From Prevotellaceae bacterium UBA1786 (lineage in GTDB: Bacteria; Bacteroidota; Bacteroidia; Bacteroidales; Bacteroidaceae): a DNA stretch of 7,318 nt. The notes beneath the pieces are model-generated. The model made no database searches, had not been told where the DNA came from, and saw only the letters and a program-made list of their open reading frames with translations. This document shows, piece after piece, positions 1-6,922 of this stretch (within the stretch, counting starts at the first letter, position 1; each line of letters opens with the position of its first letter). The DNA is taken from NCBI GenBank assembly GCA_002314525.1, contig DCGE01000094.1, positions 32,493-39,810 of the forward strand, read 5' to 3'. The position numbers were made by a program, and so were the translations under genes.

Positions 1-2094
1 CTCGGTATGCAGGGCAACGACGACAAGTACTTCAAGACTCATGCATGTGCTAAGCACTATGCAGTACATAGCGGTCCTGAACCTCTCCGTCACTCTTTCG
101 ATGCCCGCGTATCGATGCGAGACCTCTGGGAGACTTATCTTCCTGCCTTCAAGGTATTGGTTCAGAAGGGTAATGTACGAGAGGTTATGTGTGCCTACAA
201 CCGCTACGAAGGTCAGCCTTGCTGCAACAGCGACCGACTTCTCAACGTCATCCTTCGCTATAAGTGGCACTATGACGGCATCATCCTCACTGACTGTGAT
301 GCCATCAACAACTTCTACAACAAAAACCAGCACGGCACTCACCCAGATGCTCTCAGTGCTTCTATCGACGCCATCCACAATGGTACAGACCTTGAGTGTG
401 GTAAGGCATTCATGTCTCTCGTGGATGGTCTGAAGAATGGTTCTGTTAAGGAATCAGATCTTGATGATCATCTTCGCCGTACAATCAAGGGGCGTTTTGA
501 ACTTGGTATGTTCGATCCTGCTGACCAGATTCCATGGGCTAACCTCGGTGAGGATGTTATCAGCAGTGAGAAGTTTGATGAACTTGCTACTCAGGCAGCA
601 CGTGAGTCAATGGTTCTCCTCAAGAACAACGGCATCCTTCCTCTCAAGAAGAACTACAAGAAGATTCTCGTTCTCGGTCCTAACGCCGATGATGTAGAAC
701 TCCTCAACGGTAACTATGGTGGCACTCCTACCGACAACCATAAGCACAGCCTTCTCGAAGGAATCAAGAAGGCAGTTCCTGGTACTGAAGTAGCATACTC
801 CAAGGCTTGCGAGCTCAACGATGAATATGTAACTACTTATCACCTCGGTGACATGAATGACGGGCAGGGAATGTATGTTGAGTTCTTCGGCAACAATGAC
901 CTCGCCGGCGAACCAGCAGCTAAGGGCTACTACAAACAAATCAACTTCAGCACATTCGGTGCATGGGGATTCGCAGAAGGTGTTCCTACCGACAAGATCT
1001 CTGTTCGCATGAAGGGCAAGTACGTATCTACCTTCACTGGTGATATGAGCTACTCTCTCTCTTCTGACAACGGCTATACTCTCATCATCAACGGTGACAC
1101 TATCCCACAGGCTCAGCCTCAGGCTGGAGGCCGTCGTGGCGGATTCGGTGGATTCGGAGGCTTTGGCCGCGGAGGACAGAATTTCCAGACATTCAAAGTA
1201 GAGAAAGGCAAGACTTACGACATCCTCATTGAATATCGTCGTGGTACGGGCAACTTCGCTATGCTCCGTGGTGACTTCTGTCAGCGCAAACTCGCTGACT
1301 TCGTCGAGGAGAAGGCTATGGCTAAGGATGCTGACGTTATCATTATAATAGGTGGTATTTCTGCTCGTATGGAAGGTGAAGGCGGTGACAAGTCAACCAT
1401 CGAACTTCCTAAGGTTCAGCAGATGCTTATCAATGCCATGCATGAGACTGGCAAGCCTGTAGTATTCGTGAACTGCTCTGGTTCTGCAATGGCATTCGCA
1501 AGTGTTGAGAAGAACATCGACGGACTTCTCCAGGCTTGGTATCCTGGTCAGGGTGGCGCAAAGGCTCTCGGCGATGTACTCTTCGGCGACTTCTGCCCTT
1601 CAGGCAAACTCCCTGTCACATTCTATGCAAGCAACGACGATCTGCCTGATTTCCAGGACTACTCAATGAACAACCGCACATACCGCTACTTCACCGGCAC
1701 TCCTCTCTATGCATTCGGCTACGGACTCTCATACACTACCTTCGAATATGGTCAGGGTAAGATTTCCAAGAAGTCAATGAAGAAGAACGGTAAGGTTACA
1801 GTCACTGTTCCTGTTACCAACACAGGTAAGGTGAAGGGCGATGAGATCGTACAGGTCTATGTCAAGTCGCTCGACAACCCAGATGCACCTATCAAGGGTC
1901 TTCAGGGCTTCGCAAAGATCACCCTTGAACCAGGTGAGACAAAGAAGGCTGTCATCGAACTCACAGGCGAATCATTCCAGTTCTATGACGAGTCAATCGA
2001 TGAACTCTCAACCAAGGCTGGTAACTACAAGATCCTCTACGGTTCATCATCACTCGACAAAGACCTCAAGTCATTCGACTTCAAGGTGAAGTAA
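1..2094 (+). CDS. GH3 family beta-glycosidase (beta-xylosidase/beta-glucosidase type) with PA14 insert, 5'-truncated by window edge
   Basis: This is a glycoside hydrolase family 3 enzyme that removes terminal beta-linked sugars, probably xylose or glucose, from oligosaccharides. The frame is open from base 1, so the true start is upstream; the Met at base 7 is internal. Residues below count from that Met. The rest of the (alpha/beta)8 domain carries AKHYAVHSGPE (15-25) and ILTDCDAI (93-100), with D96 the expected catalytic nucleophile. The GH3 C-terminal domain begins near AARESMVLLKNN (197-208) and resumes after a PA14-like insert (about 285-425). GGISARMEGEGGDKS (449-463) is the usual acid/base region, and WYPGQGG (511-517) is typical. 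YAFGYGLSYTTF (568-579) leads into a C-terminal fibronectin III-like domain (about 594-693). Family members of this type are usually exported, but the signal peptide is out of view. Two oddities are a Gly-Phe-rich stretch in the PA14 domain and an apparently short acid/base loop. Substrate is not determinable. A terminator follows the stop codon. Confidence 0.93.
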   Translation, partial: LGMQGNDDKYFKTHACAKHYAVHSGPEPLRHSFDARVSMRDLWETYLPAFKVLVQKGNVREVMCAYNRYEGQPCCNSDRLLNVILRYKWHYDGIILTDCDAINNFYNKNQHGTHPDALSASIDAIHNGTDLECGKAFMSLVDGLKNGSVKESDLDDHLRRTIKGRFELGMFDPADQIPWANLGEDVISSEKFDELATQAARESMVLLKNNGILPLKKNYKKILVLGPNADDVELLNGNYGGTPTDNHKHSLLEGIKKAVPGTEVAYSKACELNDEYVTTYHLGDMNDGQGMYVEFFGNNDLAGEPAAKGYYKQINFSTFGAWGFAEGVPTDKISVRMKGKYVSTFTGDMSYSLSSDNGYTLIINGDTIPQAQPQAGGRRGGFGGFGGFGRGGQNFQTFKVEKGKTYDILIEYRRGTGNFAMLRGDFCQRKLADFVEEKAMAKDADVIIIIGGISARMEGEGGDKSTIELPKVQQMLINAMHETGKPVVFVNCSGSAMAFASVEKNIDGLLQAWYPGQGGAKALGDVLFGDFCPSGKLPVTFYASNDDLPDFQDYSMNNRTYRYFTGTPLYAFGYGLSYTTFEYGQGKISKKSMKKNGKVTVTVPVTNTGKVKGDEIVQVYVKSLDNPDAPIKGLQGFAKITLEPGETKKAVIELTGESFQFYDESIDELSTKAGNYKILYGSSSLDKDLKSFDFKVK
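1126..1176 (+). repeat. Gly-Phe-rich coding repeat inside the PA14 domain of the GH3 enzyme
   Basis: Bases 1141-1167 are three tandem 9-bp units (GGATTCGGT, GGATTCGGA, GGCTTTGGC), each encoding Gly-Phe-Gly. They are flanked by Gly-Gly-Arg-Arg-Gly and Gly-Arg-Gly-Gly, giving a 17-residue Gly/Phe/Arg segment at residues 374-390 counted from the Met at base 7. It follows a Gln-Ala-Gln-Pro-Gln run and sits between the PA14 strands 'NGYTLIINGD' and 'FKVEKGKTYDILIEY', where a ligand-binding or surface loop is expected. The near-identical units suggest growth by replication slippage. The third unit differs at synonymous positions. Confidence 0.8.
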
Positions 2095-2119
2095 TCCCAC
2101 ATACTTCATAATACAAAAT

Positions 2120-2155
2120 AACACTCAGGCTCTTCCTTAGAACCTGAGTGTTTTT
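2120..2155 (+). terminator. Rho-independent terminator after the GH3 gene, possibly bidirectional
   Basis: A perfect 10-bp stem is formed by AACACTCAGG (2120-2129) and CCTGAGTGTT (2143-2152). The 13-nt loop could pair further (TCT with AGA). A T-run at 2151-2155 follows. The hairpin starts 25 bases after the GH3 stop codon. Read on the opposite strand, the same stem is followed by ATTTTGTATT, so it may also stop transcripts coming from the convergent sulP gene. Confidence 0.88.
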
Positions 2156-2191
2156 GGATATATATCTATTGCTGTCCAATAATACTTGAGT

Positions 2192-2205
2192 ACTGCGAGA
2201 GCAGT
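2192..2205 (+). repeat. Short hairpin with GAGA (GNRA-type) tetraloop
   Basis: ACTGC (2192-2196) pairs with GCAGT (2201-2205) around GAGA (2197-2200), a GNRA-class tetraloop if transcribed as the + strand. Two further wobble pairs are possible outside the stem. The loop and 3' arm lie within the 9-base word CGAGAGCAG, which recurs at 2240-2248 without its pairing arm. The stem is short, so this may be chance. Confidence 0.4.
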
Positions 2206-2254
2206 GTCTGAGTCACACTAGAAAGCATGATAAGTCTAACGAGAGCAGACACTC

Positions 2255-2282
2255 AGTCTGTAAGATAGCTATCTTACAGACT
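2255..2282. repeat. Perfect 28-bp palindrome between convergent genes
   Basis: The arm AGTCTGTAAGATAG (2255-2268) is followed with no spacer by its exact reverse complement (2269-2282). Symmetry ends at both outer bases (C at 2254, T at 2283). No T-run follows on either strand, so it does not look like a standard intrinsic terminator. It could be a dimeric protein-binding site, a transcription-pausing structure or the tail of a transcript. Confidence 0.85.
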
Positions 2283-2395
2283 TAAGGTACGATGTCGTCT
2301 GAGTGGATATGCGGTTGCGGCAGACTGAGGGTGCGTTGTCGGAAGACTAATTGTGATATATTACCGTGGCGATAACAACAATATATCTCATTGAT

Positions 2396-4135
2396 TCATC
2401 CCAGAAACTCGCGTGCCCTCTGGAGAGCGATGTCAATGTGACTGCATATATGATTTGCATCCATATGATCATAGATGCGGGCTTTCTGGAGTTGTGCATT
2501 CACTTTCTCGTTTACTCCCGAAAGTATCACATGCGTACCCTCCTGATGGTTCATCTCGATAAGATTCTGCAAGTTGTGGATGCCTGTTGAGTCTATGAAC
2601 GGAACTTTCCTCATACGGATTATCCTTACTCGTGGTTTTTTGTGACCTATATTGGCCTGAAGCTCGTCAAACTTATTTGCTATTCCGAAGAAGAACGGAC
2701 CATTTATCTCATACACAGCACAACCTTCAGGAATTTCAAGATGTTCATCGGCAAGATGCAGGTCTCCCCCTTCTTCAGGATCTATCTCATTCTGAATGAC
2801 ACTGATATTGGTTGTCTCCATCACTCGTTTTATGAACAATGCACAAGCAAGAACCAATCCTACCTCTATTGCGATGGTGAGGTCGAAGATTACAGTGAGG
2901 AAGAAGGTTATGAGCAATACCGTGACATCACTTTTCGGATTCTTCAACAGACCCTTGAACGCTCTCCATCCACTCATATTGTAGCTTACCACTACCAGTA
3001 CCATTGCTAACGATGCCATAGGAATATACTCCGCATATGGCATCAGAACAAGAAGTATGAGAAGAAGTACTACAGCATGTACTATTCCTGCAATAGGAGT
3101 TCGTCCTCCGTTGTTTATATTAGTCATTGTACGTGCAATAGCTCCTGTGGCAGGGATTCCCCCGAATATCGGTGTGACGAAGTTGGCAATGCCCTGTGCT
3201 ACAAGTTCCATGTTGGAATCATGATGATCACTTATAGCACCGTCAGCTACTGTAGCAGAGAGCAAACTCTCAATAGCTCCGAGAATGGCTATGGTGAATG
3301 CCACAGGCATCAGGTTCTTGAGTGTGCTGAAAGTGAATTCCGGTACTGCCATACTCGGCAGTTGTGCCTGGATATGGAAACGGTCTCCTATTGTGTCAAC
3401 TCCTATCTCACCGACATAGTCCTTCAGTATCAGCACTGTTACCGTACCGATGATGATTCCGTAGAGCGAACCCGGAATCTTGTTGAGTACAGGCACACGT
3501 CGGAGTATGCGTGGAAAGAATATTATTACGAGCAGCGAACCGACAGATACAATGAAGTTCCACATGTTGAACGTATTGATGCTCTGTGCATAGCAAACCC
3601 ATTTACCGATGAAATCACCAGGAGTTTTGAGTGGCACCTTCAGTATCTCACCATCAACAGCAACGGCATCCTGAGTGAAACCCATGATATCCGCTATCTG
3701 CGTTGTGAAGATAGTCAGAGCTATTCCGGCAGTGAAACCGATTACGATTGGATAGGGGATGAACTTGATGAGAGTACCTAATCGACATAGTCCCATCACC
3801 AACAGTATGACTCCTGCCATCATCGTGGCGATGAGTAGGCCTTGAAGACCGTATTCAGGATTGGTGACTATTCCGTAGATAATTACTATGAAGGCTCCAG
3901 TAGGTCCACCTATCTGTACCTTCGTACCTCCGAGCACTGATACTATGAAACCAGCTATGATAGCCGTGATAATACCTTTCTCTGGCGTTACTCCGCTTGC
4001 TATACCGAATGCAATTGCAAGTGGAAGGGCTACGATGCCCACGATGATTCCCGCCATCATATCCTTAAGGAACACATCCCTAGAATAGCCCTTCAAGCAT
4101 CTTAAAAGGCATGGCTGCAATGATTTTGAACTCAT
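2396..4135 (-). CDS. SulP (SLC26-like) family inorganic anion transporter with C-terminal STAS domain
   Basis: This inner-membrane transporter is a SulP/SLC26 protein of 579 residues, a normal full length for the family. Members move sulfate, bicarbonate or dicarboxylates; the substrate here cannot be read from the sequence. The transmembrane domain spans about 25-437 and includes ALPLAIAFGIASG (36-48), GGPTGAF (76-82), ILGAIESLLSA (284-294) and GGIPATGAIARTMTNINNGG (325-344), all characteristic. After a short acidic linker (450-466), the cytoplasmic STAS domain runs about 467-575 and contains FIDSTG (513-518), the signature loop that is phosphorylated in anti-sigma-factor antagonists. The ATG at 4133-4135 is chosen because it gives the usual short cytoplasmic N-terminus and lies 29 bases from a promoter -7 box. 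Only a weak, distant AGGA (4149-4152) precedes it. The gene is downstream of and co-directional with the MG2-like gene (104-bp gap) and convergent with GH3. No carbonic anhydrase or sulfur-assimilation gene is visible nearby to suggest a substrate. Confidence 0.95.
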   Translation of the reverse strand: MSSKSLQPCLLRCLKGYSRDVFLKDMMAGIIVGIVALPLAIAFGIASGVTPEKGIITAIIAGFIVSVLGGTKVQIGGPTGAFIVIIYGIVTNPEYGLQGLLIATMMAGVILLVMGLCRLGTLIKFIPYPIVIGFTAGIALTIFTTQIADIMGFTQDAVAVDGEILKVPLKTPGDFIGKWVCYAQSINTFNMWNFIVSVGSLLVIIFFPRILRRVPVLNKIPGSLYGIIIGTVTVLILKDYVGEIGVDTIGDRFHIQAQLPSMAVPEFTFSTLKNLMPVAFTIAILGAIESLLSATVADGAISDHHDSNMELVAQGIANFVTPIFGGIPATGAIARTMTNINNGGRTPIAGIVHAVVLLLILLVLMPYAEYIPMASLAMVLVVVSYNMSGWRAFKGLLKNPKSDVTVLLITFFLTVIFDLTIAIEVGLVLACALFIKRVMETTNISVIQNEIDPEEGGDLHLADEHLEIPEGCAVYEINGPFFFGIANKFDELQANIGHKKPRVRIIRMRKVPFIDSTGIHNLQNLIEMNHQEGTHVILSGVNEKVNAQLQKARIYDHMDANHICSHIDIALQRAREFLG

Positions 4136-4164
4136 GAAATTTCTAATATCCTAAAAACGAGGTG

Positions 4165-4196
4165 CAAAGGTACGAAAAAAATCAATATCCACCAAA
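4165..4196 (-). promoter_or_regulatory. Bacteroidota-type sigma promoter for the SulP gene
   Basis: On the minus strand, TTTG (4196-4193) and TACCTTTG (4172-4165) are separated by exactly 20 bases. This fits the Bacteroidota housekeeping pattern of a TTTG/TTG -33 box and a TAnnTTTG -7 box. Transcription would start a few bases past the -7 box, giving a leader of roughly 20-25 bases before the ATG at 4135. A T-run lies in the spacer. Confidence 0.8.
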
Positions 4197-4239
4197 TGTT
4201 TAACCCTTGCACCCCGTTCTTTCACATTATATGTTATCA

Positions 4240-6870
4240 TCACTCGTTTACGAGGATACGACCGTCAGGGCTCAGTCCTTCGGCTGTTACGAAAATCTGC
4301 TTTGCCGATAGGTTGTTGTAGAATACTATGCGTGCCTCTCCGTTTTCATCAGCCTTCACATCCGGTTCCCAGTAGAGTGTACGGCGTAGGTTCTCAAGTG
4401 GTGGAAGTACGTTCAAATCCTCCATCCTATAGGTCTCGGGAACGTTATATCCCTGATAGTGCGTACGGCGCAGACCCTTCTGGCTCTCAGTGGTGAATAT
4501 CTGCTGACGATAGATGTATATCCTCACATAGCTTTCTTCTTCCTTAGGACTCCATGGTACTATGTATATAGCCTTCACTTCATCCATCCACTGAGGAAAG
4601 GTCACAATATCGTCAAAGGAGTTCTGGCCTGATAGTTTCTCAAAATGTGACTGATCGCTGACATATGTAGCAAGTCCGTTGTCAATGATCCATCTGATCT
4701 TCCTTCCTCCGTATGCCATGCCATGAAGCCATACTTCCGGTTTAAGACTATCAAGCGATACCTCCAAGCACGATGGTAGGTTATCGTAATCAGGATTGCC
4801 GAAAAGTGGGTTCCTTATGGCAAGGAACTCGAACACGGAAGGCATGCGTTCACCCCGGTCAAGAACTTTGTCGAGTTCCTGCGGACCATTGTAATATACG
4901 GTGGCCCAATGCCGACCTGTGCGCTGACTGTACCACTGAATATTGTCATCGCTCGTGAAATACTTCCTTGCCTTGATCGTCACCTCAGGAATCACCTTCA
5001 CTCTCTCGGCGTAGTTCAGTTCATCAGCTTTCTCATCTATCGACACTCGTCCATCGTCTTTCCCAAACAGATTCGCCCTGTTCCTTTGAGTCACCTTAGT
5101 CTCGTCAGGAGTGATGAAACGTGGAAACGGCGCGAACTGACGGTCTATTCCCACATAGAACGTCTTGCGCTTGTCATTTATCTTGGTGAAGATCTGGAGT
5201 GCCCAGTCGCCGTTTACGTCCGGGAGTTTCAGGGCATAATTACCTAATGAGTCAGTAGTAGTGGAGCCCATAAGACTCTGTCCCTGACGATTGAACAGAT
5301 AGGTATCCATCTCAACATGACTGACAGGATTCTTCTTACGGTATTCCCTCAACTGACCATAGATATACAACTGATCTTCAATAGGGTGTGTCTTATTGAA
5401 CCACTTCTGCCCACTCATCAATTGCCAGTCGTACCGCCGCCACCCCTGAACCATCATCAAGAGATCGGCAGCCTGACGGTGTTCCTTGTCATCAGCCTCG
5501 AAATAATAGTCTATATTGGCAATATATCCCTTCACATCACTGCTTAGCAGCATCCATGTCTTTGCATTGCCCTGTCTGCCGTTTTTCATGGTTCCCCAGT
5601 CCATTGCTGAGAACGAGAACACAGAATTCGGCCGGGTCTTCAAATCCAAAATCACTTCCGAAACCGGTCCGAGACCCTTCGATGCAGGAGTGATGATGAT
5701 GCTGTCTGACTTGTCTGGCTTCGGACAGATGAAGAACAGTCGTTCCGAGAGAATCTTCCCTCCTGCTCCGAAGACAGTGATCTGATTCACTCCTTCCGGC
5801 ATTGTATAGCGGTCGAGGGATAGTTCTATGAGTGACTGGGCCTTCATAGTATCACAGGCAAAGATCGTTCCGTCATGCATCAAGGCATAACCTATGTCAC
5901 TGCCTATTATGTCACCCTGTGAACGAAGTACTACACTCATATCGTCATCGACTACGTCAAGGTACATGGTTACACCTTCTGACTTGACCACGGGCAGTTC
6001 TATCTTCTGAACTTTCTTTCTGTGATTCGGCATGGAGAGGAAGAGTTTCTCACCTGTTGGGACTAACTCGAACAGTCCACGGCCTGTGGAGTCGGTCTCA
6101 ACCGAACAGACAACCTTTCCACCTCCATCAACTATCTCACCTTTGCCTTTGTAGGCAGAGCCGTTATCGTCGATTACAGATACGGCAACGCGCGACTTGA
6201 GTCCCATCACCAGATCACCACCTTCTGGATAGAACGTGGCAGATATTTTATTCGGCTTGTCGTTGGTGAAAAGTCCCTCCTTGGCAGCTGTGAGATACAG
6301 CGAATCTGCCATACGGGAATTCGGGTTGCGGTCCTTGTACAGAGTGGTCTTAATCGTAGGGGCAGAATAGTCTCCGTATGCTGGAGTCGCCTCAAAAATA
6401 GGGAATACCCTTGAGAATATTGCATTGACACCCCAGTTGACCATGTAACGAGTATATGCCCTTACCTCATAGAAGCCCGACCCTAGGATGCTGTCAAGCT
6501 CGAACTGCCCATGTGCACCGCCGTTCTCATCGATATGGAGTTTCTGAGTTTCCAATACATCACCACCAGGACTGACCAATTCCACGTACAGCACCTTGCT
6601 CAACCCCGTCGGCTTGTATCCACTCCTAACTCCTAACTCCCCACTCCTAACTTCAGACATAGTCTGAACCACATATGCCTTGTACCATATCGTCTCACCC
6701 TTGAAGTAGGCTGTGTTATCAAAGTGGAGATAGGCTTTTTCCTGTGGATACAGGCTGCCGAACTTCGTCACACGACTCAACGTCCCGATAATGCTGCTGT
6801 TTGTGTTTTGTGCATTTCCCGCAACAGAAATCCCTAAGAGGAACAAGAACAAATATAATACTCTTTTCAT
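4240..6870 (-). CDS. Secreted MG2-domain (alpha-2-macroglobulin-like) / TonB-plug-like protein of Bacteroidota
   Basis: This 876-residue envelope protein belongs to a large, poorly characterised Bacteroidota family, and I do not claim a function. Residues 1-20 form a signal peptide (basic start, Leu/Phe-rich core) with a probable type I cleavage site after GNA (18-20). The MG2-like N-terminal domain (about 38-160) has YPQEKAYLHFDNTAYFKGE (41-59) and WYKAYV (62-67). A second beta-sandwich covers about 195-290, with ATFYPEGGDLVMG (211-223). LLMMVQGWRRYDW (470-482) is a hallmark of the family. A carboxypeptidase-regulatory-like fold is likely at about 515-575. The strand VIPEVTIKARK (627-637) leads into a diverged TonB-plug-like region (about 640-800), and LRRTLYWEPDV (828-838) starts the closing beta domain. 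The usual plug motifs are not obvious, so TonB interaction is doubtful. A heptamer array interrupts the MG2 domain at 73-84. Relatives may act in outer-membrane assembly or transport; this is inference. The first ATG fits the signal peptide. Confidence 0.85.
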   Translation of the reverse strand: MKRVLYLFLFLLGISVAGNAQNTNSSIIGTLSRVTKFGSLYPQEKAYLHFDNTAYFKGETIWYKAYVVQTMSEVRSGELGVRSGYKPTGLSKVLYVELVSPGGDVLETQKLHIDENGGAHGQFELDSILGSGFYEVRAYTRYMVNWGVNAIFSRVFPIFEATPAYGDYSAPTIKTTLYKDRNPNSRMADSLYLTAAKEGLFTNDKPNKISATFYPEGGDLVMGLKSRVAVSVIDDNGSAYKGKGEIVDGGGKVVCSVETDSTGRGLFELVPTGEKLFLSMPNHRKKVQKIELPVVKSEGVTMYLDVVDDDMSVVLRSQGDIIGSDIGYALMHDGTIFACDTMKAQSLIELSLDRYTMPEGVNQITVFGAGGKILSERLFFICPKPDKSDSIIITPASKGLGPVSEVILDLKTRPNSVFSFSAMDWGTMKNGRQGNAKTWMLLSSDVKGYIANIDYYFEADDKEHRQAADLLMMVQGWRRYDWQLMSGQKWFNKTHPIEDQLYIYGQLREYRKKNPVSHVEMDTYLFNRQGQSLMGSTTTDSLGNYALKLPDVNGDWALQIFTKINDKRKTFYVGIDRQFAPFPRFITPDETKVTQRNRANLFGKDDGRVSIDEKADELNYAERVKVIPEVTIKARKYFTSDDNIQWYSQRTGRHWATVYYNGPQELDKVLDRGERMPSVFEFLAIRNPLFGNPDYDNLPSCLEVSLDSLKPEVWLHGMAYGGRKIRWIIDNGLATYVSDQSHFEKLSGQNSFDDIVTFPQWMDEVKAIYIVPWSPKEEESYVRIYIYRQQIFTTESQKGLRRTHYQGYNVPETYRMEDLNVLPPLENLRRTLYWEPDVKADENGEARIVFYNNLSAKQIFVTAEGLSPDGRILVNE
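6620..6654 (-). repeat. Intragenic array of five degenerate 7-bp repeats (GGAGTTA/GGAGTGG type)
   Basis: Read on the minus strand, five contiguous heptamers occupy 6654 down to 6620: unit 1 is GAAGTTA, units 2 and 5 are GGAGTGG, and units 3 and 4 are GGAGTTA. They encode residues 73-84 of the MG2-like protein (EVRSGELGVRSG). The segment falls between the conserved strands 'IWYKAYVV' and 'PTGLSKVLYVEL', where relatives, as I recall them, have only a short loop. The array is 35 bp, so any framing insertion must include at least one further base. Similar heptamer arrays occur between genes in many Bacteroidota and cyanobacterial genomes (recalled, not checked). Confidence 0.85.
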
Positions 6871-6891
6871 TTAATTTTTAGGTTCTGTCTG

Positions 6892-6899
6892 CAAAGTTA
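6892..6899 (-). promoter_or_regulatory. Bacteroidota-type -7 box for the MG2-like gene
   Basis: TAACTTTG on the minus strand (6899-6892) matches the TAnnTTTG consensus and lies 21 bases upstream of the start codon at 6870. No TTTG -33 box is present about 20 bases further out; that position instead overlaps the oppositely directed -7 box of the ChrA gene. The leader is AT-rich, with no Shine-Dalgarno sequence. Confidence 0.65.
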
Positions 6900-6914
6900 C
6901 TCATTTTTTTTCGT

Positions 6915-6922
6915 TATCTTTG
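6915..6922 (+). promoter_or_regulatory. Bacteroidota-type -7 box for the ChrA-family gene
   Basis: TATCTTTG (6915-6922) matches TAnnTTTG and lies 21 bases before the ATG at 6944, implying a very short leader. The expected -33 position (about 6891-6894) reads GCAA and overlaps the divergent gene's -7 box, so a consensus -33 element is lacking. No Shine-Dalgarno sequence precedes the ATG. Confidence 0.65.

Larger units (their letters stand above)
2156..2395. other. Structured convergent intergenic region, no gene recognised
   Basis: This stretch separates the ends of two convergent genes, and I find no credible coding sequence in it. It is rich in small symmetric elements. A 28-bp palindrome (2255-2282) and a GAGA-loop hairpin (2192-2205) are listed separately. 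CGAGAGCAG occurs directly repeated at 2196-2204 and 2240-2248. CAGAC/GTCTG form an inverted pair at 2246-2260. CTCAGTCTG at 2252-2260 is the exact reverse complement of CAGACTGAG at 2321-2329. GATATATT/AATATATC form an 8-bp inverted repeat at 2355-2362 and 2380-2387, just past the sulP stop. It could hold a small RNA, a protein-binding site or the remnant of a small mobile element; the sequence does not decide. Confidence 0.6.

Noticed and set aside
607..939. A 110-codon minus-strand frame inside the GH3 gene
   Set aside because: It lies entirely opposite conserved GH3 codons and resembles no family I recognise.
2190..2345. A MITE or insertion-sequence remnant
   Set aside because: There are internal inverted words, but I could not find a pair of terminal inverted repeats flanked by a target-site duplication, nor any transposase fragment.
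2355..2387. GATATATT/AATATATC inverted repeat as a terminator for sulP
   Set aside because: The stem is only 8 bp of almost pure A/T around a 17-base loop, and no T-run follows on the minus strand. I noted it in the region entry but do not call a terminator.
2366..2590. A 74-codon + strand frame starting in the convergent gap and running over the sulP 3' end
   Set aside because: Most of it is antisense to the STAS domain, and there is no promoter or ribosome-binding site before it.
3077..3781. A 234-codon open frame on the + strand opposite the SulP gene
   Set aside because: Its translation is rich in Cys, Tyr, Ser and Arg with no domain, no promoter and no start signal. It is the antisense shadow of a well-conserved SulP coding sequence.
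4201..4239. A terminator between the MG2-like gene and sulP
   Set aside because: I see no GC-rich stem followed by a T-run, so read-through from the MG2-like gene into sulP remains possible.
6620..6654. The repeat array as a CRISPR-like or tandem-repeat frameshift
   Set aside because: The units are contiguous 7-mers without spacers. The reading frame continues unbroken on both sides into family-conserved sequence.
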